DNA of 5,058 bases from Anaerolineae bacterium (GTDB taxonomy: Bacteria; Chloroflexota; Anaerolineae; Epilineales; JAHCIE01), in contig JAHCIE010000274.1 of NCBI GenBank assembly GCA_026129385.1, forward strand, positions 1 to 5,058, written 5' to 3'. Under the pieces are notes generated by a model. The model saw only the letters and a program-made list of their open reading frames with translations, made no database searches and was not told the origin of the DNA. The position numbers and the translations under genes were made by a program. This document shows, one piece after another, positions 4,520 to 5,058 of this stretch. Position 1 is the first letter of the stretch. Every line of letters begins with the position of its first letter.

Positions 4520-5058
4520 ATGATCGGGGACGTGCTAGAACTCGTACGACTGCTGGTCTTCGGGGCCATCGTCTTTGTCATGTTGATCCTCCTGATCTCG
4601 CCACTTCAGTCGATGACGTGGTGGGCAGGCTGGTTCGGCGGTGAGGATGTGCGTTACGACGCGGCCCAGAGCGACCAGGAGCTCCTGCCGGGCGAAGGCT
4701 TCGACGACGCGGACCATTACCTGGTGTACCTGTCAGGGATCGGGGCGATTGCGGGCGGGGCCGTGCCCCAAGAGGAGTACCCCTTCATCGAAGGCCTCGA
4801 CGCGCGGTTGCCCGGGACGAAGATCATCAGCGACGTCTACCCCTATGACATGAGCAATTCAGGATTGACCAACCACCGGCTGCTCTCGCCCTTCTGGCGA
4901 TGGCTCGAGGCGCGCCGCCTCAAGAACATGAATGACCCGCTGGCGGGTATCTTCGTCAATCTTCGCAACGCCGGACAGGTTTTCGTGTCCGCCGATTCCC
5001 GCTATGGTTCAATCTACGACTTGGGGACCGCGCGCGAAATTCGCGATGGCCTGCTGCG
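4520..5058 (+). CDS. Membrane-anchored protein, possible alpha/beta-hydrolase, 3' end missing
   Basis: The frame runs uninterrupted from ATG 4520 off the right edge, giving 179 visible residues. A single hydrophobic helix at about 10-27 (LVFGAIVFVMLILLISPL) acts as an N-terminal anchor, followed by an acidic linker (about 42-65) and a globular region starting HYLVYLSGIGAIAGG (66-80). Strand-like segments follow (TKIISDVYPYD, GIFVNLRNAGQVFVSADSRYG). The VYLSGIGA segment, the conserved-looking DVYPYD, and the pattern NAGQVFVSADSRYGSIYDLGTAREI suggest the front half of an alpha/beta-hydrolase-type domain whose nucleophile elbow (G-x-S-x-G) would come after the window edge. That assignment is inference: no catalytic residue is visible yet. 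It starts 1 bp after the Yip1-like stop, so both proteins are probably made together at the membrane. Confidence 0.8.
   Translation, partial: MIGDVLELVRLLVFGAIVFVMLILLISPLQSMTWWAGWFGGEDVRYDAAQSDQELLPGEGFDDADHYLVYLSGIGAIAGGAVPQEEYPFIEGLDARLPGTKIISDVYPYDMSNSGLTNHRLLSPFWRWLEARRLKNMNDPLAGIFVNLRNAGQVFVSADSRYGSIYDLGTAREIRDGLL

Overview
The window is GC-rich, with every recognisable gene on the + strand. It most likely comes from a Chloroflexota bacterium, perhaps Anaerolineae, Caldilineae or a relative. The best clue is the first gene: a surface-type protein with YN-x4-EYLLVW repeats, Thr/Pro linkers (TPTPTPTATATSTPT) and a short C-terminal FLP tail, a pattern I associate with exported Chloroflexota proteins. 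The small 91-residue protein and the small four-helix membrane protein also resemble short proteins I recall from that phylum. This assignment is inference; no rRNA or tRNA is present to anchor it.

Layout. Bases 1-1116 hold the 3' end of the repeat-containing surface protein. Bases 1117-1511 are non-coding: a run of four GC-rich hairpins, a 3 x 9 bp tandem repeat, then a promoter and a leader of about 88 nt with a strong ribosome binding site. Bases 1512-1928 encode a small four-helix membrane protein, closed by a strong hairpin terminator (1957-2000). Bases 1929-2171 hold that terminator and a promoter overlapped by a 9-bp inverted repeat. Bases 2172-3335 encode a class V PLP-dependent enzyme of the isopenicillin N epimerase-like group. 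After a short region with three GTACCA half-sites and another promoter, 3439-3714 encodes a small protein of unknown function. A 165-bp gap with possible RNA structure precedes two tightly coupled genes: a five-helix, Yip1-like membrane protein (3880-4518) and, one base after its stop, a membrane-anchored protein that runs off the right edge (4520-5058) and may be an alpha/beta-hydrolase.

How the genes relate. Only the last two (1-bp gap, ribosome binding site overlapping the upstream stop codon) look like an obligate operon. The others appear to be separate transcription units, each with its own promoter. Three of these promoters share an extended -10 of the form TGTGNTANANT, and each has an inverted repeat in or near it. 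I see no mobile element, CRISPR array, RNA gene or defence system. The window reads as ordinary chromosome with several poorly characterised membrane or small proteins, and I could not identify a convincing new multi-gene system.
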